Part shown: positions 38,672 through 47,875 of the stretch, piece after piece
Numbering within the stretch: position 1 is the first letter of the stretch
How the letters are laid out: the number at the start of each line of letters is the position of its first letter
Assembly (NCBI GenBank): GCA_937625935.1
Contig: OW569370.1
Location: forward strand, 248,001 to 312,000
Reading direction: 5' to 3'
Length of the DNA: 64,000 nt
DNA from: Tetramitus jugosus
Lineage: Eukaryota; Heterolobosea; Eutetramitea; Acrasida; Vahlkampfiidae
The notes under the pieces: generated by a model
Seen by the model: the letters and a program-made list of their open reading frames with translations, nothing else
The model's database searches: none
What the model was told of the DNA's origin: nothing
Position numbers and translations under genes: made by a program

Positions 38672-39571
38672 ATGACAATGAAGGACAATAACCTGGAGTT
38701 ACAATCGGATGAAATGCAAGTTCTGCAGTCCATTTACGGTGAAGAAATGGTGTACCTTGAATCTGAGCTATGTCACCAATTGGAACTGACTGTTCATGAA
38801 GAGTCAAATTTAAGTTTGGTGTTCCAGTTCTGGTATTCCGAGTCATATCCCTCACATGATCCACCGTATTATGCGATACGGTGTCCATGGATCACCAAGC
38901 AACAAAAATCGCAGTTTGATCAAGTGTTGATCGACATGTTTGAACCGGGCAATGTCATTGTTTATCAGTGGATTGAATGGATCAAGAATGGAGCATTTTA
39001 TGACTTGTCTCTGGATGCAAACATGTCGAGTAATGATGCTAATAATGATGCTGGTGAATATGAGAATGGCGAGGGTGTTGCTGTGAGGCGTGATGCTGGT
39101 GAACATGGCTCGTCATTGCTCTTGTCAGAGCAAGAGCAAGCAGCGATGTTGGAAGCGATTGAAAGGCTGAATATCAAGCACGGAGAGACTTTTACTGAGA
39201 AAAAGAGTGTATTTGTTGCTCATGTCGCTTCGGTGCACTCACTGGACGATGTTCATCTGTTTCTCAGTGAGTTGAAAAAGGACAGGAAAGTAGCTGCTGC
39301 TACTCACAATATTGTAGCATACCGTTTCACCAAGCGCAGCAAGGTGACAGGCGAGGATTTGATTGAGGAAAATAGGGATGATGACGGTGAAACAGGTGCA
39401 AGCACTCCCATGCTTTTCCTATTACAACGAGCCAAGGCTGTGAATGTCTGCGTAGTCGTCACTCGGTGGTTTGGAGGTGTGTTGTTAGGACCTGATCGAT
39501 TCAGAGTGATCACAAATGTTGCAAAGGAACTATTGCAGCGAGAAGGTTGGCTAAAATCAAAGCAGCTATAG
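38672..39571 (+). CDS. IMPACT: IMPACT homologue, RWD + UPF0029 (YIH1) domains (299 aa)
   Basis: The N-terminal RWD domain (residues about 5-110) has LQSDEMQVLQSIYGEEMVYL and the YP-type turn SYPSHDPPYY. The C-terminal domain (about 170-299) is the ancient IMPACT/YigZ fold: EKKSVFVAHVASVHSLDDVH, THNIVAYRF, and VVTRWFGGVLLGPDRF. In yeast and mammals Yih1/IMPACT binds GCN1 through its RWD domain and keeps GCN2 inactive. The kinase GCN2 is the first gene of this window, so both antagonists are on one contig. Length and domain order match the family (human 320 aa). Single exon with ATG ACA ATG start; either ATG would do. Confidence 0.92.
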   Translation: MTMKDNNLELQSDEMQVLQSIYGEEMVYLESELCHQLELTVHEESNLSLVFQFWYSESYPSHDPPYYAIRCPWITKQQKSQFDQVLIDMFEPGNVIVYQWIEWIKNGAFYDLSLDANMSSNDANNDAGEYENGEGVAVRRDAGEHGSSLLLSEQEQAAMLEAIERLNIKHGETFTEKKSVFVAHVASVHSLDDVHLFLSELKKDRKVAAATHNIVAYRFTKRSKVTGEDLIEENRDDDGETGASTPMLFLLQRAKAVNVCVVVTRWFGGVLLGPDRFRVITNVAKELLQREGWLKSKQL

Positions 39572-39638
39572 TGGTTCGCTAATTTGTTGAGTCCTTCTCT
39601 TGTAACTTTTGTTTAAAGGTGAATAATGTTTACAGATT

Positions 39639-40934
39639 TTAGTTTTCTTGTGGCTCTTCCTCATCAGGCTCGTCTTCTTCTTGTGTAACGTCTTCATTGG
39701 ACGCTTCAACAGGATCCACAGTCGTGTCAGTCTCTTGTTGTTGCTTTGTGCTGTCTTCAGTGTGTGGTTGAGGTGAAACAATATCTCCTTCCTCTGATGG
39801 CTTGCTTGTTGTTGCAGCCAACTCTTCTTCCTTCTTCAATCGCTCCTCTTCCAATTGTTTTGCTTCATCGATAAAGTTTTGCAGATACTTGTACCACACT
39901 TGCACGGTAAACAGCTCATAGCCACCACGAGAATTGATATGGGTTGTATCCACAGAGAACACCTCAATTCGGTCAGCTACATGACTATTCATCCATTCAT
40001 TGGCCATTGCTTCCACCTTGAGCTTCGTATTTCTCAAAATCATCAAATCGTTCGAATCCCTGACCATCTTCTCAAAACACTTGACAAATGTTTGACTAGG
40101 TTTCACCTTTTGTTGAACAATAAAGTTTCTCATTTCATAAATCTCAGTCTTCATGCCAGGTATCACAACAGACAGATCCATCTTGCACACAACATGATTA
40201 TGAGACATGATTGCAACCGTAATATTGTGATAAATATCTCTCTGGTTCATCAATTGTCTCAAATCAACAAATCCAACACCTTGTAACTCACTGGACATTG
40301 TTCCTACAATCTCATTCTTCACAGCAGCAAACAAGGAAGTAATGTAACCACTTCCAGCTACACCACCACTACCACCACTACTACTGCTTGACTGTTGAGG
40401 AGAGTTTGGTGTGTTGCCCTTTGATGGAGATGGAGAAACAGATGCTTGTTGTTGTTGAACAGGCGTAGAAGCACTCTCTGTTTTCGATTGTTGCACCAGT
40501 GTGTGATGCTGTGCAGCAGCATTCTGATCATAGTTTAATGACAATGAGATCAAGAATCCAGAGAGAACCTCCAACTTTGGAATGTGAAAGTGACAATTTT
40601 GGAAATTGTAGCTCGTGGAAGTGATGGGAAACGAAGGAAGTGAGGGATCACTCTGTGGAATATTTTCCATGTTCTTGTCCTTGAGAACAGACTTGATCTT
40701 GAGTGAGGTTCGAAGACTTGGATGATTGTTCAACAGCAATGGATGATTAAAGTCATACAGGCCCTGTAAATATTAATGATCACATGTGGTTAGCTTTTTG
40801 TAAAGAAAAAGCTTTTGGCAAAAAAAAAACATGTTTTTGAAAAAATGAAAGCATACTTTGGCGATCACGAGGATTCTGTTGGATGGCAGTGGTGTTGTTG
40901 GCTGAACACTGTATTTGGATGTTTGTTGGCCCAT
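39639..40934 (-). CDS. Hypothetical protein with N-myristoylation motif (two exons, 400 aa)
   Basis: Exon 1 40934-40857 encodes MGQQTSKYSVQPTTPLPSNR and continues to ILVIAK; exon 2 40763-39639 joins in phase 0 (93-nt intron, GTATGC...TTTACAG) to give VIAKGLYDFNHPLLLNNHPS. MGxxxS at the very start is the N-myristoyltransferase consensus. A beta-rich conserved-looking region (residues 30-110) is followed by a Ser/Gln/Gly-rich linker, a second folded part (ELQGVGFVDLRQLMNQRDIY; VADRIEVFSVDTTHINSRGG), a short coiled coil and a Glu/Thr-rich acidic tail. I recognise no family. If myristoylated it should sit on a membrane. Exon 1 would be missed by simple open-frame searches. Confidence 0.7.
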
Positions 40935-41076
40935 GGGAAAGCAATGATAGCACTATGATGTTTTTGTTTTGGTTTGTTGTTGTTGTGCCCACAAGATTCG
41001 TATTTTTCGTTGGAAAGCCTTTTTTTGACCTGGACAGATATCAAAAACTCCGCCTGGTTCGTGTCGCAACTTGGAA

Positions 41077-42834
41077 CTACAGCAATTGTGAAGCAGGTTC
41101 TGTTGTTCGAATTCGGTGTTGTTTCCGTGTTTTGTTCCTCATGACGTTCTGCAATTCTCCCAGCAGAAGGTTTCTTTTGTTCTTTTCAGTCGGTTTCTCT
41201 TGGGTGCTTGTGGAGTCAACGAGCGGTTGACTCGCGACCATTACGGACTCCTTTACCACCTTCCCGAATTTGTTCAGCATGGCAGGAGTTAGGGAAGGCA
41301 GACCAAATTGAACTTTGGGAAGAAATGGAGTTTCTGGTTGCTCTTTCTGAACATCCATCTCATAAACATTGAGAACATCACCTTCTATCTCATTCTGAGG
41401 CAATGGGTGATCACTTTTCAGTAGTTCGTAGGTTTCTACTGGGACAAGGTCAACCAGATTTCGATCATCAGAAGGGATGGTTGACAGGACTTGTTCTGTG
41501 TGATCAAAATGGGTGTTAGATTCTTCTCGATTTGTTGGGAAATGAGCAGATAGCAACCCTTTCCCAATCACTCTGATATAGTGTGTCACTTCTTCCACTT
41601 GCTCGACCATGTCTGTTTGTTTCTCATACAAATCTGAAACATCATCCAAATCGTGTTCTTTCTTATCGCATAACTCCTTGAATAGAACTGCCTGGCATGA
41701 TAACTCAGTGATAAGATCTGTCATCTTGGTGCAGAAAACGTTAGCTTCTATTTGGAATTGTTGATACGGAACAGTTTTTCTTCCTGTAATATACTTCGAT
41801 AGCTTCTGATTCTGGTGTTCTAACTGCAAACATAGTACATCGAGTATTCCATTTGATAACTCCCCAAAAAACTGAAATCTCTCACTCTCTCGACAAATTT
41901 GTTTTAACGAATCTTTAAAATCTTCTTTCATACTTAACGCAATGGAGAGCAAGTACTTCAGAAGCTCTATGCTGTTTTCGATGCCTATTTTCTCTTCTTC
42001 ATAATTTCTGATATTACTGGGTGATATTGCTTCGAATAATGTCTCTATTGTTCGAATCACAGAACGGAGAGATTTGGCCACGAGTTTTCGAAGCTTCATA
42101 CTGTGGAATGATACGTTATTTTGTTGAACCTCTATTCGTGATATTGGTGCTCTTGGGAGAGATAATCTATATCCTTTGGCCACTGCTTCGATATCTCTAA
42201 TTTGATTCAATGCCTTTCGAATTAACCGATGAAATATGCAAAATTCTTCGTCTAGTTCGATTATCGTGCGTAGGTTGCGTTTGTGGATAACTTCAGCCTT
42301 CTTCAACGTAATTCCCTTAGCCACTTGCCTTAGCAACAAACTTCCAAGAAATATCAATCCAAGACATAAGATGTACTCAGAAGTTAACAATCCGAAGACA
42401 ATAACTATTCCTGTCAGGATTGAAAACACTTGATAGGTGGAGTAAAATATCTCAGACTGGTATTGTCCTAATGAATCAATTAGATCTTCCTTTCTCCACG
42501 GTAATAGGGATGTATGATCATAATCACCAGAGAGAATGCGTGAGTACAACATCAACCATTGTTTCACCCTTAATGTGATAGTTTGATCCTGTACGAACCA
42601 CAATTGACATAATGAGTGTCCAAAGTGATCCTGATCGAATTTCGTCTCTGTCGCTGTTGTTTCTTCCATATCTTCACTCTCTCTAGAATCATCCTTCGAA
42701 GAAGCTTCATCCCTACTCATGAATTTCAAATCGTTCTTGATGATTGACTGAACAAATTCATTATTAGGAAACTCTCTAGCTAGCTTTCGATAATAATCAG
42801 CTTCCGCAGACTCTTCCAAAATAATTTCAGGCAT
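41077..42834 (-). CDS. Vezatin-like transmembrane protein (585 aa)
   Basis: ATG at 42834. Two adjacent hydrophobic segments at about residues 137-180 (VFSILTGIVIVFGLLTSEYI; LCLGLIFLGSLLLRQVA) form a hairpin, as in vezatin. They are followed by the vezatin/INP2-type helical region: ELDEEFCIFHRLIRKALNQI, EAVAKGYRLSLPRAPISRIE, MKLRKLVAKSLRSVIRTIET. The rest is helical with coiled coil near 450 and a polar tail. Vezatin binds myosin VIIA at adherens junctions in animals; yeast Inp2 is a peroxisomal myosin V receptor. A myosin-receptor role on an organelle is therefore a reasonable guess. The similarity is by pattern, not confirmed. Confidence 0.6.
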   Translation of the reverse strand: MPEIILEESAEADYYRKLAREFPNNEFVQSIIKNDLKFMSRDEASSKDDSRESEDMEETTATETKFDQDHFGHSLCQLWFVQDQTITLRVKQWLMLYSRILSGDYDHTSLLPWRKEDLIDSLGQYQSEIFYSTYQVFSILTGIVIVFGLLTSEYILCLGLIFLGSLLLRQVAKGITLKKAEVIHKRNLRTIIELDEEFCIFHRLIRKALNQIRDIEAVAKGYRLSLPRAPISRIEVQQNNVSFHSMKLRKLVAKSLRSVIRTIETLFEAISPSNIRNYEEEKIGIENSIELLKYLLSIALSMKEDFKDSLKQICRESERFQFFGELSNGILDVLCLQLEHQNQKLSKYITGRKTVPYQQFQIEANVFCTKMTDLITELSCQAVLFKELCDKKEHDLDDVSDLYEKQTDMVEQVEEVTHYIRVIGKGLLSAHFPTNREESNTHFDHTEQVLSTIPSDDRNLVDLVPVETYELLKSDHPLPQNEIEGDVLNVYEMDVQKEQPETPFLPKVQFGLPSLTPAMLNKFGKVVKESVMVASQPLVDSTSTQEKPTEKNKRNLLLGELQNVMRNKTRKQHRIRTTEPASQLL

Positions 42835-42878
42835 AGTGATGCTTTTCCGTAGTTTGATGGTGAGCGGGCGAAAGTGAT

Positions 42879-45255
42879 TTATTGGTATTGTCTGGGTATT
42901 ATTTGAGATTTGATGAATTCTCTTTGCACTTTGCCATTCTCCTTAATAACACGAGTCACAGTAATATTGAAGTTGGAGGCATCAGAAAGCAGAGTGATCT
43001 GTGTCCGCATGTCCACTGTTCTCTTGTCAGTTAGATCAACATCTGAGGGCATCCATTCCCAATCATATGAGTGCGCTTTACAATCACCAGTATAGACGTT
43101 GGGAGCACCAGACATGTCTTCAGGAGTTCCCAGAGCGAATATAAATAAGGTTCTGGCTTCAGCAACCCAGGAAGAAAGAGCAGGATTTTCAATGCTAGCG
43201 GTAAAATGTTCAGCTACGAAATTTGCAATGAGGTTGGACTTGATATTGCTGTACGTGTCCGATGTCCAAATGAGAGATCTGGTCGTGTTACTTTCACAAA
43301 CGGCATAGTTTCGTGGGCTTCTGCCGAAATCATAATCAAAGCCATCCTTACGTTGAAGTGACTTTGTGACAAAAGGATAGAAAGTCTGAGGAGGAACCTT
43401 GGTGAATGCAGGAGTATCTATCTTGAAAGAGGAACTCAATACTGGAAGAACAACTAAGGATTCCTTGTCGTTGGTCATCAGATATGTAGTCATCTTACCA
43501 GGGGTTGGCCAATATGTAGGCCATAGAGAGTTTGAAATAGCAATTCGAATCTTATTACCCACACCAAATTTCCAAGTAGTAAAGTGCAAGTCGAATTTTA
43601 GGGTCACATATTCATTAACTGGTAAAGACTCAGGGTTCGTTCTTCCTTCTCTAAATGCACCATTCATAGTACCCATGGTAACAAGAGAAACTTGCCCACT
43701 AGGGAAGACTTCCTCTAAACGAACGTTCCAACGAGCAAGCGCGAAATTCGCAGCTACTTTCAATGAAACAGAAGGATATCCAACGATTGAGATTGGCGCT
43801 GTAAGAGTTTCAGAATCGTACGTCAAAGACTTTTCGTCAAATACTTGCATATTCGGAGTGTAATCGCCCCACCATGATCCTGATCGAGCGCCAATGGTCG
43901 GATTGTAGACTAAAGAATCATTTTGTGCTGCAAGCGGTTCCAATTGAGCTGATAACTTGTGATGGGAGGATAGATAAAACTGCTTCTGGCTCGACGTAGA
44001 TGATTCCAAAGGCCATTGCATAAATGTCCATGTCCCAGGTATATTGTCATCTGTATCTGGCTCGTGAGAATCCCTCAAAAATATAGAGACATCTGGTTCG
44101 GATGTGATCTCAGAATCGCGATCTTTGAGCCATTTGTTAAACCATTTCACACCTTCTTCTCTACCATCAAAATTAGGACCTGGCTTGGCATACGAAGGCC
44201 ATTCGCGATTAAAAGGTCCCATCACCACCTTGACTTCAGGAACATAGTTCTTCAAGTGCTCATAGATGTGAAGAGCAGAATCAACATAAGAATCATATAG
44301 ACCACCAACCAAATAAACTGGAACTTGAATATTCTTCAAGTTTTCCTCGACTGAATTCGTGCTCCAGAAGGCGCCATCTAACTGATTTTCAAGATATTTA
44401 ATGAGCCATGGTTCTTGGGTGAATCGATTTGTGTAATATTCTTCGTCCAACAAGTAATTGGGCGACTGAGGCAATCCATGTTGATGAGCCATGTTCAATA
44501 CAGATGCTGTCGCATGGAAGGTGCCATCTGCATGATGTAAACTGTCCGAATAGATATCATACGGTGTGTGCAACACGAAAACGGCTTTCAAAGACGGTGG
44601 TCTCTTAGCGGCCAACAAGAGTGTGTTTTGTGACATGCCAATCAACACGATTTTTCCTGTAGACCAGTGTTTGCGGGCCAACAAGTGCATCACTTCCAAT
44701 CCATCTTCCAACTCTTGAGCAGATGAAATGCGATCTTGAAGTTTTCCTCCAGAACCTCCGGTACCTAGTTAACCGTCAACAACAGCAACAAAATATCATG
44801 ATTGATTATGAATGAATCAGTCTGATGATGTCAAGCACAACAAACAAATAAAAAACCATCTTACCTCTCACATCAACTTTTGCAACAGCATAACCACTCG
44901 ATGCCATCGCAGCAAAGTACCTATAATCCGATATATACGTAAAATCATCTTTTCTACCAATTGAGTAATCCAACAAGATTGAAAATTTTTCATTGACTCT
45001 TCTCTGAACAGGGATGGCAAGAGAAACAGACAATTGTGCACCATCCTTCATGATCAACGTGTCCTGCGACAGATTAAACTCATAAATATGAGTTCTCCAA
45101 CGAACAATGGCCAAGTTGACAAAGATGGCAGCTCCAATGAGACCCAAAGTGAAAAAAACAACAATGAGCAAATGTTTGGTTGGTTTTAGCTTTTCTAATG
45201 ATTCTTTGAAAGTGGTTTGATTGTCGTCATTGGTAGTAGACTCAGCGAACATCAT
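42879..45255 (-). CDS. Membrane-anchored CocE/X-Pro dipeptidyl-peptidase-like protein, catalytic His lost (two exons, 758 aa)
   Basis: Exon 1 45255-44865, exon 2 44764-42879; 100-nt intron (GTAAGA...ACTAG), phase 1, restoring the family motif KVDVRGTGGSGGKLQ. One N-terminal transmembrane segment (about 29-50, LLIVVFFTLGLIGAAIFVNL) makes it a type II or signal-anchored protein. The alpha/beta-hydrolase part has IGMSQNTLL (Ser about 175; GxSxG degenerate to GMSQN) and GGLYDSYVD (Asp about 288). Where active members have the histidine in GPWTHG, this protein reads GPFNRE (Arg about 317). A C-terminal jelly-roll domain (FALARWNVRLEEVFPSGQVS; IRIAISNSLWPTYWPTPG) is normal for the family. I infer a secreted/lumenal pseudoenzyme or one with a displaced histidine. 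Confidence 0.85.
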
Positions 45256-45642
45256 CCTTGGCTACTACAGATTGGTGAGCTTTTGGTGTGATTCAAAAGC
45301 TTTTCCTTGTTAAAGTTTCGTTGGTTTTTGTTTTTTGTTGTTTGTGTGTTCTGCACGTGTTTTCTCCTTGTTGGTGTGAAGTGTTGATTCGGCGACAGAT
45401 ATCAAAAGACGCGACAAATTAGATTCTCCTCATAACAGATTTATGTGGTGTCTCTCTGCTCAGCAAGCACTTGATGTCTTCCGATGTCATGTCCGTGCTG
45501 CCAAACATTGCGTCTCGAGGATAGATAGTGAAGCTCTCACTGGAATCTCAACACATGAGTTCAAACGAGACCTCAACATGTTCTGATCATCGCGACTATC
45601 GACAAACAGTGAAAAACTTTCACAACAAAAAGGAGGAATAAG
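45256..45642. other. Intergenic region (387 nt) upstream of the alpha/beta hydrolase gene
   Basis: Contains the divergent promoter of the CocE-like gene (leftward) and the hydrolase gene (rightward). The first 130 bases are T/G-rich. A 47-codon open frame occupies 45443-45586 and is annotated separately. No RNA gene is apparent. Confidence 0.5.
45443..45586 (+). CDS. Possible small protein (47 aa), SAM-domain-like fragment
   Basis: ATG at 45443, stop at 45586, 57 nt before the ATG of the alpha/beta hydrolase. The product MWCLSAQQALDVFRCHVRAA and the ending IDSEALTGISTHEFKRDLNM resemble the C-terminal half of a SAM domain ('I-D-G-x-A-L-L-x-L-T-x-x-x-L-K-x-x-L-x-I'). It may be an upstream frame in the hydrolase mRNA, a gene relic or chance. 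Low confidence. Confidence 0.25.
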   Translation: MWCLSAQQALDVFRCHVRAAKHCVSRIDSEALTGISTHEFKRDLNMF

Positions 45643-46530
45643 ATGAATCAAGAACGAGTGGAGATCCTGAACAAGAACAACGAAAAGTTGGTTGGATATC
45701 TAGAATTCTCTTGTACTCCACCATCCAACTCCAACCATAATCAATCAGAGAGGAATCCTCTTGAGCTCGTCATTCTGTGTCATGGCCTATTAGGAAGCAT
45801 GAACAACTTGTGTTATCCCACGATGGCCAAAGAACTGTGTGAAATGCCATCGTGTCATGTTTTTAGATTTGACTTTTCTGGTGAAGGTCCATTGAGTCAA
45901 GGTGCGTTCGAGTATGGAAATTATGTGAAACAGGTGCATGATTTACATTCGGTCATTTCGTACTGGAAACAACATGAAAACAAGTATCGTATAAGGGCTA
46001 TTGTGGGACATTCAAAGGGTTCAAACGTAGTGCTCATGTATCATGACTTGTACTCTGATCCAGTGGATGCTGTGCCTCTTGTTGTGGCGGTCAGTGGTCG
46101 CTTCGATCTTTCAAAGTCTCCAGCGACTCGTTTCACGAAACGAGAACAACAACTTTTGAAAGAAGAGGGCAAATTTCTGTGGAAAAAGAAGTCGTGGTTC
46201 TTTGAGAATCGAACTGTTGTTAGAGCATGCTGGGTCACACAGCATGACATGGAACTGAGATCGCGCATACACATGGAAACGATTCTGAAGCACCAGGCAA
46301 CCAATGCGTCCAACAAAACAAAGTATATCGTGGTTCATGGCACGAACGACTCTGTGATACCTGTTGAGGATGCAAGTGAGATTCAGAATTGTTTTACAAA
46401 GGACAAATGTCAACTTATCGTCGTGCCAGAAGCTGATCATAGCTACACGCAACACACGAGCGAACTGAAGCACATTTTGAAAAGTGTTTTGCTCCACCAC
46501 CAATACGATGGTATGCAAAGCAAGCTCTAA
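45643..46530 (+). CDS. Alpha/beta hydrolase, serine aminopeptidase-like (295 aa)
   Basis: Single-exon protein with a complete triad: oxyanion-hole strand LVILCHGLLGSMNN, nucleophile elbow IVGHSKGSNV (Ser about residue 126), acid in VVHGTNDSVIPVED, and His in VPEADHSYTQH. FRFDFSGEGPLSQG is the usual second strand of hydrolase_4/S33-type enzymes. These esterases or lipases act on small acyl substrates; a cytosolic location is likely as no signal peptide is seen. An A-rich AAAAAGGAGGAATAAG leader precedes the ATG. Confidence 0.88.
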   Translation: MNQERVEILNKNNEKLVGYLEFSCTPPSNSNHNQSERNPLELVILCHGLLGSMNNLCYPTMAKELCEMPSCHVFRFDFSGEGPLSQGAFEYGNYVKQVHDLHSVISYWKQHENKYRIRAIVGHSKGSNVVLMYHDLYSDPVDAVPLVVAVSGRFDLSKSPATRFTKREQQLLKEEGKFLWKKKSWFFENRTVVRACWVTQHDMELRSRIHMETILKHQATNASNKTKYIVVHGTNDSVIPVEDASEIQNCFTKDKCQLIVVPEADHSYTQHTSELKHILKSVLLHHQYDGMQSKL

Positions 46531-46661
46531 CATCATCATCACTCATTATAATTCTACCATAAAGCCAAATCTATTCCCCATACGGACAATCTCTGTCCGC
46601 ATCATTTACTTCAACTTCCGGCTTTGCAAAATCTTCGTAAAACAGAACACAGAAAAACGAA

Positions 46662-47600
46662 ATGACTGCCGCAACAACAAAGCAACAACAATTGACCATT
46701 AACAATATGAATCCATGTGAAATTGCAGCAACTGACATGAGATGCTGGGTCACTTGCTCCTTTGCCAACCAAGAAAACGAAAAGGATCAAAATCGCTTCA
46801 AAACCCAATGGTTTGAATCGTCCAATGAACAAGTGTTGCCACTCATGGTTATTCGATCGAATCAAGTGCAGAATCCGTGGGTCAACTATATGTTGGTTCA
46901 TCCTTGTCAATCATATGAGAATGAGGACACTGTTGCCATGTTGTTGACTGAGATTGATCGACTTGTGGCAGATTTCTTCAATGGTTGTAGTTTCAGTGTG
47001 ATCGTGACGAGATCGATTGATGATGGTGCTGCGAATGCAAATGGAAAGAATCAATTTATTGTTGAAGCGATGAAGCGATATAAATTGAGCCAGTGGGACA
47101 GTGTGACAATGGTGCTACCAGCTGACAGGATAAAGAACATGGACTTGGAAAGAGATCTTGAGACATTGCCACAGGACGTGGCAAAAATTGTTCAAGTCAA
47201 AGATTTGGAGACTCTCAAGGCATATACGACTTGTTTCATGAGTTGTTGGGGTTCTACCGTGAATGAAGAAGTGATGAACTTTTACTCTTCTTCGGATACC
47301 TCGAATCCCAACCTTTACCGTATTGCTGCTATGAGTCAAAACAATGAAGTCATGGGTACAGGTGCTCTCATTGTCAATCCTGAAACTGGCTCGTCCTTCT
47401 TTAATGATATTACAGTGCCAGCCATTCATAGAAATAAGGGCATTGGCTCATATATCACTAAAATGCTGATTAGAGAATCTCTGAGAAGAAATGCTCAACG
47501 CTGCACACTCAATGCCTCTGATATGGGAGCACTCATTTACGAGAGAATGGGATTTGAGAGAGTGGGAACATTACTTTATCTCCACAAGGATGAACATTAA
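46662..47600 (+). CDS. GNAT-family N-acetyltransferase (312 aa)
   Basis: The C-terminal third carries GNAT motifs: EVMGTGALIVNPETGSSFFN, the acetyl-CoA loop VPAIHRNKGIGSYITKMLI (R/Q-x-x-G-x-G/A type), and LNASDMGALIYERMGFERVG with the closing LYLHKD. The N-terminal 190 residues are a partner domain (WVNYMLVHPCQSYENEDTVA), possibly a degenerate GNAT repeat. Substrate unknown; protein or small-amine acetylation are both possible. No membrane or targeting signal. Single exon, A-rich leader before the ATG. Confidence 0.85.
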   Translation: MTAATTKQQQLTINNMNPCEIAATDMRCWVTCSFANQENEKDQNRFKTQWFESSNEQVLPLMVIRSNQVQNPWVNYMLVHPCQSYENEDTVAMLLTEIDRLVADFFNGCSFSVIVTRSIDDGAANANGKNQFIVEAMKRYKLSQWDSVTMVLPADRIKNMDLERDLETLPQDVAKIVQVKDLETLKAYTTCFMSCWGSTVNEEVMNFYSSSDTSNPNLYRIAAMSQNNEVMGTGALIVNPETGSSFFNDITVPAIHRNKGIGSYITKMLIRESLRRNAQRCTLNASDMGALIYERMGFERVGTLLYLHKDEH

Positions 47601-47875
47601 TATATTTCATTCCCATGGTTTAAACCCTTGATTATTCTGAACCTTTTTGGTTTTGGTAAAGGTATGGATCAATGATATCCGGAGTTTAGGGAAATGCCTT
47701 CGCGGTCGTCCGCATGCAATCATCAAGGCTACAGTCAATATTACCCTTGTTGGCTGCCAAATCAAACCTAAATTTTGCTCTTCAAACAAAAAAGGTCCGC
47801 AACAAGGGTAAAACTTCAATTTGTCCTCAGAAAGAAAGAAAACACCTTGGAAAAACCAGAAAATCAACAAGCAGC

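Noticed and set aside
47714-47875. 54-residue N-terminal extension of DCAF11
   Set aside because: In frame from an ATG, but unlike any DCAF11 N-terminus; the family helix begins just after ATG 47876. Kept only as an alternative start.
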